Shown piece after piece: positions 45,003 to 53,636 of a stretch of 64,000 bases of DNA. The notes beneath the pieces were generated by a model. It had not been told where the DNA came from. It saw only the letters and a program-made list of their open reading frames with translations, and did not search any database. A program made the translations under genes and the position numbers. Source of the stretch: Bacteroides fragilis (GTDB lineage: Bacteria; Bacteroidota; Bacteroidia; Bacteroidales; Bacteroidaceae); assembly GCF_019583405.1 (NCBI RefSeq), contig NZ_SZUU01000011.1, positions 99,324 to 163,323 on the forward strand. Reading direction: 5' to 3'. Position 1 is the stretch's first letter. Each line of letters starts with the position of its first letter.

Positions 45003-48000
45003 ATGAGAAAACTCTTCATGAGTGCTGCGGCTCTTTTGTTTGCCGGAGCACTTTGGGCACAAGAGGGTCCGTTGTGGATGCGTCATTGTGCTATCTCTCC
45101 CGATGGAACTACCATTGCTTTCACCTATAAAGGTGATATCTTCACAGTACCGGTGTCCGGTGGCAAAGCTACACAGATCACTACCAATCCGGCTTTTGAT
45201 ACAACCCCAATTTGGAGTCCCGATAGTAAACAGATTGCATTTGCGTCCGACCGTATGGGAAGCCTGGATGTATTCATTGTGTCGAAAGAAGGAGGCGAGC
45301 CTCGCCGCCTGACCACTTTCTCGGGCAGTGAAACTCCGGTAGCTTTCAGTGATGCGGGACAGCTCTTATTTACTGCCGACATCATGCCTTCTGCCGAAGA
45401 TGCCGGTTTTCCTTCGAATGGACAATTCCAGCAGATATATCAGATTCCGGTTACGGGAGGACGTCCTGTGATGTTTTCATCTATGCCGATGGAATGCATC
45501 TCCATTAATAAGGAAGGCGCTATTCTTTATCAAGATAAAAAAGGATATGAGGATTATTGGCGTAAGCACCAGAAGTCACCGATTGCCCGTGATATATGGA
45601 TGCTTCAGCCTGGACAGACTCCACGCTATGAAAAACAAACCACTTTCATCGGTGAGGACCGTGAACCGGTATGGGCACCGGACGGAAAGTCATTCTACTA
45701 TTTGAGTGAAGAGAATGGTTCGTTCAATATCTACCAGCGTATTCCGGGATCGAATGCATCCAAGCAGGTGACGCATCACACGCAGCATCCGGTACGTTTC
45801 CTCAGTATGGCTTCCAATGGTAATCTTTGTTATGGTTTTGATGGTGAGATTTATACGTTGACTCCCGGTGGTAAGTCGCAGAAAGTATCTGTGAAAATTC
45901 TGTCAGACAGAAATGATAAAGATTTGATTCGCCAGATAAAGACCAGTGGGGCTACTGAAATGGCTGTATCTCCTGATGGTAAAGAGGTTGCTTTCATTTT
46001 GAGAGGAGATGTGTATGTGACTTCGGTAGAATATAAAACGACAAAACAGATAACGAATACTCCTTGTCAGGAACGTGGAATCGATTTTGCACCCGACGGG
46101 CGTAGCTTGGTGTATGCTTCGGAACGTGGCGGACTCTGGCAGCTCTATACTTCAAGTATCGTGCGGAAAGATGAGAAACAGTTCACGTATGCTACAGAGT
46201 TAAAAGAAGAACGTCTGACCAATTCGGATATAGCTTCGTTCAATCCGAAGTATAGCCCGGACGGAAAAGAAGTTGCTTTCCTTGAAAACCGTACGGCAAT
46301 TCGCGTCATCAATCTCAAAACTAAGAAGGTACGTACGGTAATGGATGCCCAGTATCAGTATTCGTACAGTGATGGTGATCAGTGGTTTGAGTGGAGTCCG
46401 GATAGTAAATGGATTCTTTCCGAATTTATTGGTATCGGTGGCTGGAACAATAAAGATATTGTGCTGCTGAACGCCGACGGTAAGGGAGAAATGCATAATC
46501 TGACCGAAAGCGGTTACTCAGACGGAAATGCGAAATGGGTTCTGGGTGGCAAAGCAATGGTCTGGTTCAGTGACCGTGCCGGATACCGTAGTCATGGCAG
46601 CTGGGGTGCTCAGTATGACGCTTACATCATGTTTTTTGATGTAGATGCTTACGATCGTTTCCGCATGAATAAGGAAGACCTTGCTTTGCTTGAAGAAGCC
46701 GAGAAAGCGGAAAAGGCTGAGAAAGAAAAAGCCGAGAAGAAAAAGAAAGAAGATAAAAAAGGTGATAAGAAAAAAGACGCCAAAGATAAGAAAGATGGAG
46801 AGGAAGAAAAGAAGGAGGAAGTGAAGCCACTGAAATTCGATCTTGATAATCGATTCGATCGTATTGTGCGTCTGACTGTCAACTCTTCTTTCATGGGTGA
46901 TGCTGTTTTGACTCCGAAAGGTGATAAGCTCTATTATCTGGCAGCGTTTGAAAGCGGTTATGATTTGTGGGAACACGATTTGAAAGAGAATTCAACAAAG
47001 ATTCTGTTGAAAGGTGTCGGAGGCGGTTCGCTGTTGCCCGATAAGAAAGGTGAGAATATCTTTATGTGTACCGGTGGAGGTATGAAGAAAATTGAAATAG
47101 CCGGTAGTAAGACAACGCCTATTGCATTTGAATCTTTCTTCGACTATCAGCCGGGGGGTGAACGTGCTTACATTTTTGATCATGTTTGGCAGCAGGTAGA
47201 CGATAAGTTCTATGTGAAGGATTTGCAGGGAGTAGACTGGCCTTTGTATAAGAAGACTTATGAAAAGTTCCTGCCACATATCAACAATAATTATGACTTT
47301 GCCGAACTGCTGAGCGAGATGCTCGGAGAGTTGAATGCTTCACATACCGGAGCTCGGTACTCTGGTGTAGGAGGGGCGCTACCTACAGCTTCATTGGGGG
47401 TATTTTATGACGATACTTATATCGGTGACGGGTTGAAAATAAAGGAGATCATAGAGCAGAGTCCTTTCACTTTGAAGAAAACAGATGTAAAGCCGGGTTG
47501 TATCATTGAAAAAGTAGATGGTAATCCAATCAAAAAAGGAGAAGATTATTTCCCGTTATTTGAAGGGAAAGTAGGGCGTAAAGTGCTGCTTTCTGTTTAC
47601 GATCCTGCTACAAAGAAGCATTTTGAAGAGACAGTGAAGGCGATCAGTTACGGTGCGCAGCGCGAATTGCTATATAAACGATGGGTAGAGCGCAACCGCA
47701 AGAAAGTAGAAGAGTTATCAGGCGGTCGTTTGGGATATGTACATATCAAGGGCATGGATAGTCAGAGTTTCCGTAAGATGTACTCCGAACTGTTGGGGCG
47801 TTACCGTAACAAAGAAGCCGTAGTTGTAGACGTTCGCCACAATGGTGGTGGTTGGTTGCACGACGATGTGGTGACTCTCCTTAGTGGCAAAGAATATCAG
47901 CGTTTTGTTCCTCGCGGACAATATATAGGTAGCGATCCGTTCAATAAGTGGCTGAAGCCCTCATGTATGCTTGTTTGTGAAGACAATTACAGTAATGCGC

Positions 48001-48284
48001 ATGGTACTCCTTATGTATATAAGACATTGGGTATCGGTAAACTGGTAGGTACTCCTGTAGCCGGAACTATGACAGCTGTATGGTGGGAACGCCAGATTGA
48101 TCCGAGTCTTGTATTTGGTATTCCGCAGGTAGGCTGCATGGATATGCAGGGTAACTATCTGGAAAATCAGACACTCGAACCGGATGTGCTGATTTATAAT
48201 GAACCTTCTGCTTCGTTGAAGGGAGAAGATGCACAATTGAAAGCTGCGGTAGATTGCTTGTTGAAGGAGTTGCCGAAGAAATGA
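45003..48284 (+). CDS. Tricorn-like S41 protease with PD40 propeller and PDZ domain
   Basis: Exported peptidase of 1093 residues. Seen: signal peptide (1-19, ending LWAQ); PD40/TolB-like propeller repeats (AISPDGTTIAF, PIWSPDSKQIAFASDR, PVWAPDGKSFYYLSE, FNPKYSPDGKEVAFLEN) over about 25-540; a Lys/Glu-rich low-complexity insertion (about 560-610); a tricorn core-1-like region; a PDZ segment (PGCIIEKVDGNPIKKGEDY); and the S41 domain with VVVDVRHNGGGWLHDD and the nucleophile region CEDNYSNAHGTPYVYKTLG. Tricorn-type enzymes cut peptides into short pieces. Periplasmic location is inferred from the signal. Monocistronic, with a terminator just downstream. Confidence 0.92.
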   Translation: MRKLFMSAAALLFAGALWAQEGPLWMRHCAISPDGTTIAFTYKGDIFTVPVSGGKATQITTNPAFDTTPIWSPDSKQIAFASDRMGSLDVFIVSKEGGEPRRLTTFSGSETPVAFSDAGQLLFTADIMPSAEDAGFPSNGQFQQIYQIPVTGGRPVMFSSMPMECISINKEGAILYQDKKGYEDYWRKHQKSPIARDIWMLQPGQTPRYEKQTTFIGEDREPVWAPDGKSFYYLSEENGSFNIYQRIPGSNASKQVTHHTQHPVRFLSMASNGNLCYGFDGEIYTLTPGGKSQKVSVKILSDRNDKDLIRQIKTSGATEMAVSPDGKEVAFILRGDVYVTSVEYKTTKQITNTPCQERGIDFAPDGRSLVYASERGGLWQLYTSSIVRKDEKQFTYATELKEERLTNSDIASFNPKYSPDGKEVAFLENRTAIRVINLKTKKVRTVMDAQYQYSYSDGDQWFEWSPDSKWILSEFIGIGGWNNKDIVLLNADGKGEMHNLTESGYSDGNAKWVLGGKAMVWFSDRAGYRSHGSWGAQYDAYIMFFDVDAYDRFRMNKEDLALLEEAEKAEKAEKEKAEKKKKEDKKGDKKKDAKDKKDGEEEKKEEVKPLKFDLDNRFDRIVRLTVNSSFMGDAVLTPKGDKLYYLAAFESGYDLWEHDLKENSTKILLKGVGGGSLLPDKKGENIFMCTGGGMKKIEIAGSKTTPIAFESFFDYQPGGERAYIFDHVWQQVDDKFYVKDLQGVDWPLYKKTYEKFLPHINNNYDFAELLSEMLGELNASHTGARYSGVGGALPTASLGVFYDDTYIGDGLKIKEIIEQSPFTLKKTDVKPGCIIEKVDGNPIKKGEDYFPLFEGKVGRKVLLSVYDPATKKHFEETVKAISYGAQRELLYKRWVERNRKKVEELSGGRLGYVHIKGMDSQSFRKMYSELLGRYRNKEAVVVDVRHNGGGWLHDDVVTLLSGKEYQRFVPRGQYIGSDPFNKWLKPSCMLVCEDNYSNAHGTPYVYKTLGIGKLVGTPVAGTMTAVWWERQIDPSLVFGIPQVGCMDMQGNYLENQTLEPDVLIYNEPSASLKGEDAQLKAAVDCLLKELPKK

Positions 48285-48321
48285 TGGGGTAATTGCGTTT
48301 TATGCTCGATTAAAATGGAGA

Positions 48322-48350
48322 GGTCACCTTTGTTTAAAGGTGGCCTTTTC
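48322..48350 (+). terminator. Terminator after the tricorn-like protease gene
   Basis: GGTCACCTTT (48322-48331) pairs with AAAGGTGGCC (48336-48345), with one mismatch and a 4-base loop, followed by TTTTC. Confidence 0.85.
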
Positions 48351-48408
48351 TTATTATGTGGATAAAATAATCTATTTATTGTTAAATTCTTGCTTTTTAA
48401 TGTGAAAT

Positions 48409-48452
48409 ACTATAAATATAGTTTTGTGTCTATATTTATAGTTATATATTTG
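48409..48452 (+). promoter_or_regulatory. Promoter with a 13-bp palindromic operator for the second blaI gene
   Basis: ACTATAAATATAG (48409-48421) and CTATATTTATAGT (48430-48442) are perfect inverted arms, 8 bases apart. The -33 TTTG (48423-48426) lies in the gap and the -7 TATATTTG (48445-48452) just downstream, with an 18-base spacer. A dimeric repressor bound here would block RNA polymerase. BlaI autoregulation is the natural candidate. Confidence 0.72.
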
Positions 48453-48518
48453 TGCCATTCCATTCAGGTTGTATCCCAAATACTTGATGAATAGAAGTAT
48501 AATCTAAAATTACTTGGT

Positions 48519-48893
48519 ATGAGTGAACAGAAAGAATTGACAAAAGCAGAACTCCAGATCATGCAGGTGCTTTGGCGGAAAGAAAATGCTTTTGTGAATG
48601 AAATCTTACAGGATTTGGAAAAGCCGCGTCCGGCGTATAATACAGTGTCTACCGTACTGCGTGTATTGCAAAACAAAGGCTTTGTAGCTTATCGTAGTTT
48701 CGGAAAGAATTATCAGTATTATCCGTTGGTTTCAAAAGAGAGCTATACGAATCGTTTTATGAACCGGGTCGTAGATAACTTTTTCAGTGGTTCGGTGAAG
48801 GCGATGGTTTCGTTCTTTACCAAAAAAGAAAAGATGTCGGTACAGGAGATCGACGAACTGATTGAAATGTTGAAGGAAAACAAAAAGGAATAA
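48519..48893 (+). CDS. BlaI/MecI-family transcriptional repressor, second copy
   Basis: 124-residue winged-helix repressor. Seen: LTKAELQIMQVLWRKENAFV, the recognition region PRPAYNTVSTVLRVLQNKGFV, wing SFGKNYQYYPLV and a C-terminal helical part containing VDNFFSGSVKAMVSFFTKKEKMS. It is a clear relative of the repressor at 12178-12543 and has the same gene partner. It is transcribed from a promoter covered by a perfect palindrome and is separated from its M56 partner by 3 bases. Confidence 0.92.
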   Translation: MSEQKELTKAELQIMQVLWRKENAFVNEILQDLEKPRPAYNTVSTVLRVLQNKGFVAYRSFGKNYQYYPLVSKESYTNRFMNRVVDNFFSGSVKAMVSFFTKKEKMSVQEIDELIEMLKENKKE

Positions 48894-48896
48894 GGT

Positions 48897-51086
48897 ATGA
48901 TCGATATTGATTGTAGCGAATGGGCTATTCTTCGTTTCATAGGAGCTTCATTTGTGTTATGGCTGTGCTATTACTTGTTGTTCGATCGAAAAGCCCCGTT
49001 TAACCAGTGCCGGAATTATTTGCTTTTTTCGGTACTGCTGGCCGGAGTTGTATCGGTGGTACGCATCCCGGTTTATCCGGTGGAGGTGGTGCGGCCGATA
49101 AAGATGGAACGGGTGGTTGTAAAGCAAGAAACACAAATGGATAAGACTTCATTGGTACAAGTAGAAAATGATGGGATACAACCGGATACGCTCGCAGCAG
49201 TGCAGGCGGAGGTTAGTGAAGCAATTGTACCCCGAGTGGAAGAAGAAATAGCGGAAGAACCTTTTTATGCTTCGTGGGATTACTGGCAAATAGTCTGGAT
49301 CGTATATGGATTGGGAGTATTTGTCCTTTTGATACATTTATTGGTCGAAATGGCACGTATCTGGCGTTTGAAGCGTTGGGGAAGTTGTACGATGGAGGCT
49401 GATGGGATTTGTATCGTGCGTAACAATGAAGTCGTTTCACCATTCTCGTTTTACCGGATGATTTTTATCAATCGGAAGTTAGAAGGAGAAGTGTTGCGTA
49501 TAGTTCTGCTCCATGAAAAGGCACATATTCGTAATCATCATTATCGGGACACTTTATTTATTGAAGGTTTATCCATCTTATGTTGGTTTAATCCGTTTGT
49601 CTGGCTGGTAAAGCGTGAACTGCGGGCTCTCCATGAATTTCAAGTGGACCGTTGTTTGCTTTCCGGTGAGATTGAATTATTTGAATATCAAAGCATCTTA
49701 TTCGAAGAGTTGATGGGATACAGCCCGAAGGTTGCAAATGGTTTTCATAATTCATTAATTAAAAAACGATTTATCATGATGAAACATCAATATAAAGAAC
49801 GTTTCGCCGGAGTGCGCAAAATAGCGTTGCTTCCTTTGTGTGCGGGTGTATTGGCTTTATTTTCTTTTACGGAAAAGCCGGTTCTGATTGAACCTGTATT
49901 GCCGATGGTATCTGTTTCGATGAAAGCAGAAACTCTCGAAGTCGTATCTAACGAAAAAAAGATGGATAGCGTAGGTGATGAAAAGTGTTTTCTGCTTTTG
50001 GACTCCCCAAAGATAGTTCATTATATACAGTCGGGAGAGGCGCATTTAGTTAAATCCGGATTCAGTCAACTACTTGCTAAGGTTACAACTCCTGTATCGA
50101 AAATGCTGGATACGCTCTCGGAAGAGAAACCGAATCAGACTTCTCTGCACGGAAAAGAGGCTGATTATACTGTTGGCGTCGATTTACCTGCAGATCAGGT
50201 TGTATTGTCGCGTGCACCGTATAAACGAAGTATATATGTACGCTTTATTGAACGGACGAAAGAAGATACACGCGTTACTTTGGCCATACCGATATATTAT
50301 GACCGGCACTGGTTACAGTTCGAAAAGGGATTGTCCATAGTAGACGAAGATACGAAAGATGTTTATAAGATTCGTTCACTTACCCGCGGAATTGAACTAA
50401 ATCAGACTTATTGGGTTGTGGGACAAGAAAAGCAAATGCTGGAGTTTACACTGGTCTTTCCTCCTCTTGACCGAAAGGTAAAAAAGATTAGTATCCGCGA
50501 TTGTTTCCCGGAAGAAAGGGGATTGACACCTCCCAATGGCAGTTCATGGAGGTTGGAGAATCTGAAAGTTGACGATTTCCTTCCGACTGCCGCCCGAATA
50601 GCTGAGTATGATAGAGAGGGGCGTCCGCTGCGTTCTGATAAATTGGAAGAAGTAACTCTTAATGCAAGTCAATTAGCCGTTTCTTCACGCCGGGGTGACG
50701 GAAGGTCTCGAATTCAGAAAATTGAAACTTTACCGGAGAAGACGTTGGTTGTCTTGAATATACCTATTCATTTTGACCGTCATTGGTTGGTCATAGGTAA
50801 GGGATTGTGTCTTGTTGATTCCAGAACAGGTGATGAATATCCGATTCTGGAAGAGGCGCATGGCATTGAAATGAATAAGTTGCTATGGGTAGAAGGCTGT
50901 GAAGGACGTTCTGTGTTGTTGACACTCGTTTTCCCGAAGCTGCCAAAGAAAGTAAAAACAATCGATCTTTATAATAAATATCCGGATGCCGGAGTTATTT
51001 CACCAAGCAATGGAAGCAGCTGGGATTGGCGGAAAGTAAAGATTAGAGATTATCAGAAGGAACCCTATAAACGCATTATATTGTAG
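48897..51086 (+). CDS. M56 (BlaR1-like) membrane metalloprotease with a duplicated C-terminal domain
   Basis: Inner-membrane zinc protease, 729 residues. Seen: membrane segments near 10-28, 42-56, 130-150 and 302-320; zinc site HEKAH (206-210) with Glu247 in HEFQVDR; then a long periplasmic part without TonB or penicillin-binding domains. That part contains two copies of one domain (about 440-560 and 605-729), each with the run T.V.L.IPI..DRHWL...KGL..VD..T.D.Y.I, a GIE/NQ-type middle, LVFP and SSW. A related domain opens the TlpA protein at 8495-10396. It probably senses an envelope signal and releases repression by the adjacent BlaI; the signal is unknown. Confidence 0.88.
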   Translation: MIDIDCSEWAILRFIGASFVLWLCYYLLFDRKAPFNQCRNYLLFSVLLAGVVSVVRIPVYPVEVVRPIKMERVVVKQETQMDKTSLVQVENDGIQPDTLAAVQAEVSEAIVPRVEEEIAEEPFYASWDYWQIVWIVYGLGVFVLLIHLLVEMARIWRLKRWGSCTMEADGICIVRNNEVVSPFSFYRMIFINRKLEGEVLRIVLLHEKAHIRNHHYRDTLFIEGLSILCWFNPFVWLVKRELRALHEFQVDRCLLSGEIELFEYQSILFEELMGYSPKVANGFHNSLIKKRFIMMKHQYKERFAGVRKIALLPLCAGVLALFSFTEKPVLIEPVLPMVSVSMKAETLEVVSNEKKMDSVGDEKCFLLLDSPKIVHYIQSGEAHLVKSGFSQLLAKVTTPVSKMLDTLSEEKPNQTSLHGKEADYTVGVDLPADQVVLSRAPYKRSIYVRFIERTKEDTRVTLAIPIYYDRHWLQFEKGLSIVDEDTKDVYKIRSLTRGIELNQTYWVVGQEKQMLEFTLVFPPLDRKVKKISIRDCFPEERGLTPPNGSSWRLENLKVDDFLPTAARIAEYDREGRPLRSDKLEEVTLNASQLAVSSRRGDGRSRIQKIETLPEKTLVVLNIPIHFDRHWLVIGKGLCLVDSRTGDEYPILEEAHGIEMNKLLWVEGCEGRSVLLTLVFPKLPKKVKTIDLYNKYPDAGVISPSNGSSWDWRKVKIRDYQKEPYKRIIL

Positions 51087-51113
51087 CCTGCTCTACAGCA
51101 TTGATCTATTTTA

Positions 51114-51174
51114 GGCACGGATGTGACAGATAAACAGATACTCTTGATTCTGTGGAATCTGCACGATCCGTGCC
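51114..51174. terminator. Terminator-like hairpin between convergent operons
   Basis: GGCACGGAT (51114-51122) and ATCCGTGCC (51166-51174) pair perfectly. An inner hairpin GATTC-tgtg-GAATC lies at 51146-51159. It separates the M56 gene from the end of PUL 2. Confidence 0.7.
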
Positions 51175-51181
51175 TATCATT

Positions 51182-53218
51182 TTATTCAACCTCAAAGACG
51201 GTAAGTACCGCTGCATGGTCTGATGCCCACACATAATCTATCTCGGGAGCCGTACGTACTATTTTGGATGATAATACTTTCAGTCCTCCTTTATAATAGA
51301 TGAAATCGATACGGGACATTTGCATTTGCCCGTAGATGGCGGCAACAGTGCCTCCCTGATATGCAACTTCGTCCGGATTCTTCTCACGGAAACTATCTTT
51401 GAAACCATTTTCCAACATATAGCGGGAAGCGGGGAAAGCCACCGGACCGTATCCGTGATGCAATGGTTTGGCTCGTTCTGTCCAGTCAAGATGGCTACAC
51501 GAGTTGAAATCACCGGTGATGATGACCGGCATGTCTGTTTCCTGGTTCGGTACAATATCCTTTGTATAGATATTGCGGACATCGGACAGTGCCAATATGG
51601 AATCTTCAGCGACCCAGACAGAAGGATCCAGTCCTTTCTCAGCGTAACCACTTGTATATTCCGGACGGTAGGCATAACGAAGCCAACAGTCTACAAGCAT
51701 TATCCGCTTACCGTTTGGTAAGGTTATTTTGGCTGGGTTCGATTTGAAGGGTTCCCGCCATGCTATGGGTTCCAACGGAAAGCGGCTGTACATAGCCAGG
51801 TTGTCTTTAAGAGAATGGGTTTTGAGATGATACCCTAATGAATCTGCCAGCATTTGTTGGATGCCATATGCTTCTTGCATCATGACCACGTCTGCATGGG
51901 TGCTTCGGATCAGGTCGAATACTCGCTGCTGCCCCTCGTTACCCAGATGAATACCTCCATGCCAGATGTTCCATTGAAGCACTTTTACTATATTGGAATG
52001 TGTTTGGTTGTTGCAAGTCACTTGTTTACGGACCTCTTCGGTAGCTGTTTCGGGAATATACTGTTTTCCGTTTAAGCGGAAAGAAGGTACGGAGGCATAT
52101 AATGTATGTCCGGGAGTTGCCTCTTTTCTGACGTCGAATGTAAGAAGGAAATAGTTGATCCCCGGTTGTAACAGGATCTCTTCTCCCTGCTCCGGGCAGA
52201 GAGTCATTGACTGTTCGGGGATATGCCCGTTGCCAAACAGTTCTTTGCGTTGCACGGATCGTGCCTCACTCCCGGTAGAATAAATATGGATTTGCTCAAT
52301 ATCCGCAAGAGTGGTCGTGCCGGTGAAATCGAGTTTCAGCTCTGTCAGTTTCAGTGGTTTCCGGGAACCTTGTACGGCTATTCTCAGTTTTAGTGCCTGG
52401 TCGTCTTTGCTTCCTTGATCAACATCCCATTCACTTTGGATGACTACGGCATTGAATAACTGTTGTTTTCCGTCGTACTCTTTAAATGCGGTATTATCGT
52501 TAGGGACTGCATAAGCCAGCGGAGCTTTTCCATTGTATTTGTTGCGCCCATTGCGGATATGGTAAGCCTGATGTCCTTTGCCTACCCAATTGATGGATGT
52601 TTCTTCTTTCAGGTCGTTGAAGTTATAATATCCCCACAAGGATTGAAAAGCGGGATGACTGGCTTCTACGGGGCGATTCATCCATTGACGGATCGTTTGT
52701 TCCGGTAAAGCTTTGCGCCAAATGCGTACTTCATCAATCAATCCGCCGAAAGTATAATATACATCGTGAACTCCGATAGCACCGGGAAGGATGGAAATTG
52801 CCGTATCGGCTTTGGCCACTTGTTTTCCATCAAGATAAAGTATGGTCTGCTTTCCGTCACAAGTCAGTGCCACATGGTGCCATTGGTCATCCAATGCTTC
52901 CGGTGCCGAAAGATTGGCACGGGTAGAGTGAAGTTTGCCTTCTTTTACGACCAAAGGCAGATAGTCCACCCAGTTCAATTCACTGTATTCACCTCCTCCG
53001 ATGATAACTTCAAGACTGTCCCATTTACAGTCGTTACCTTTAATCCAGGACTCCAAGGTCCACGAAGGTTCCAGAATTCCCATACCTGTCCGTACGTTAT
53101 TGTCTTTCCCGTCGAGGCAGAGGGCGAGATTAGACTTCCCGCCTTTTGAGGCAGGAAGTTTACCCTGCATCTGCAGGGAGCAGCAGATGCAGAGGATGAA
53201 TATTATTACATATTTCAT
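51182..53218 (-). CDS. Secreted LamG / BNR-associated / endonuclease-exonuclease-phosphatase family enzyme
   Basis: 678 residues, exported (signal peptide 1-19). Three parts: a LamG/concanavalin-like domain (about 30-200, ILEPSWTLESWIKG, WHHVALTCDGKQTILYLDGK, GGLIDEVRIWRKALPEQTI); a domain like the N-terminal part of BNR sialidases (about 250-395, LRIAVQGSRKPLKLTELKLD, INYFLLTFDV); and a C-terminal EEP hydrolase domain (about 410-678) with VLQWNIWHGG, DVVMMQEAYG, ITGDFNS and the ending WASDHAAVLTVF. EEP enzymes hydrolyse phosphodiesters (DNases, sphingomyelinases, phosphatases). Placement in a PUL suggests removal of a phosphate-linked group from a glycan or glycolipid, which is inference. 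Confidence 0.85.
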   Translation of the reverse strand: MKYVIIFILCICCSLQMQGKLPASKGGKSNLALCLDGKDNNVRTGMGILEPSWTLESWIKGNDCKWDSLEVIIGGGEYSELNWVDYLPLVVKEGKLHSTRANLSAPEALDDQWHHVALTCDGKQTILYLDGKQVAKADTAISILPGAIGVHDVYYTFGGLIDEVRIWRKALPEQTIRQWMNRPVEASHPAFQSLWGYYNFNDLKEETSINWVGKGHQAYHIRNGRNKYNGKAPLAYAVPNDNTAFKEYDGKQQLFNAVVIQSEWDVDQGSKDDQALKLRIAVQGSRKPLKLTELKLDFTGTTTLADIEQIHIYSTGSEARSVQRKELFGNGHIPEQSMTLCPEQGEEILLQPGINYFLLTFDVRKEATPGHTLYASVPSFRLNGKQYIPETATEEVRKQVTCNNQTHSNIVKVLQWNIWHGGIHLGNEGQQRVFDLIRSTHADVVMMQEAYGIQQMLADSLGYHLKTHSLKDNLAMYSRFPLEPIAWREPFKSNPAKITLPNGKRIMLVDCWLRYAYRPEYTSGYAEKGLDPSVWVAEDSILALSDVRNIYTKDIVPNQETDMPVIITGDFNSCSHLDWTERAKPLHHGYGPVAFPASRYMLENGFKDSFREKNPDEVAYQGGTVAAIYGQMQMSRIDFIYYKGGLKVLSSKIVRTAPEIDYVWASDHAAVLTVFEVE

Positions 53219-53225
53219 TATGAAT

Positions 53226-53600
53226 TTATTTGGTTTTGAAAGTCACGGTCCATGGTTTTGAACGTTTACCACTGGCCGAAATTACAGTAAACTCTTTGCT
53301 CAGTCCACTCCAGTCCTGATAGCCTCCGAGTGAAGGGGACAGGGTGGCTCCGGAAGAGAGTGTGCAGGTGGCAAAGACGTTGGACAGGTCAGTGCCGTTT
53401 TCTACGGTAATGGAGACGATACCTTCATCCGAAAGAATAACAGGGGTACCGATCTCTTCTTTATCCTGGTTATACACTTTAAAAGTCAATATTTCCGTTT
53501 TGTCATAATTCGGTACGTCCGGTATGTCGGGTTGTTCACACGAGACAAAGAGGCAGCCGGCAACAAAGCAGCAAATCAGTATAGAAATTATTTTATTCAT
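53226..53600 (-). CDS. Small PUL lipoprotein, DUF5018-like
   Basis: About 124 residues. Seen: lipoprotein signal MNKIISILICCFVAGCLFVSC, a short linker with prolines, then one Ig-like repeat with ILTFKVYNQD and a W-T-V-T-F ending typical of DUF5018-type domains. I chose ATG 53600; the frame stays open to 53633 but would add residues before the signal. It sits 36 bases after susD and directly before the EEP enzyme gene. Surface glycan binding is inferred from position. Confidence 0.72.
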   Translation of the reverse strand: MNKIISILICCFVAGCLFVSCEQPDIPDVPNYDKTEILTFKVYNQDKEEIGTPVILSDEGIVSITVENGTDLSNVFATCTLSSGATLSPSLGGYQDWSGLSKEFTVISASGKRSKPWTVTFKTK

Positions 53601-53636
53601 AATCATGCTATATTTAAAATGTGATAAAATCAATCG

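Noticed and set aside
46518..46976. Minus-strand frames opposite the tricorn-like gene, rich in Phe, Leu and Ser
   Set aside because: They mirror the Lys/Glu-rich insertion of the real protein and resemble false membrane proteins.
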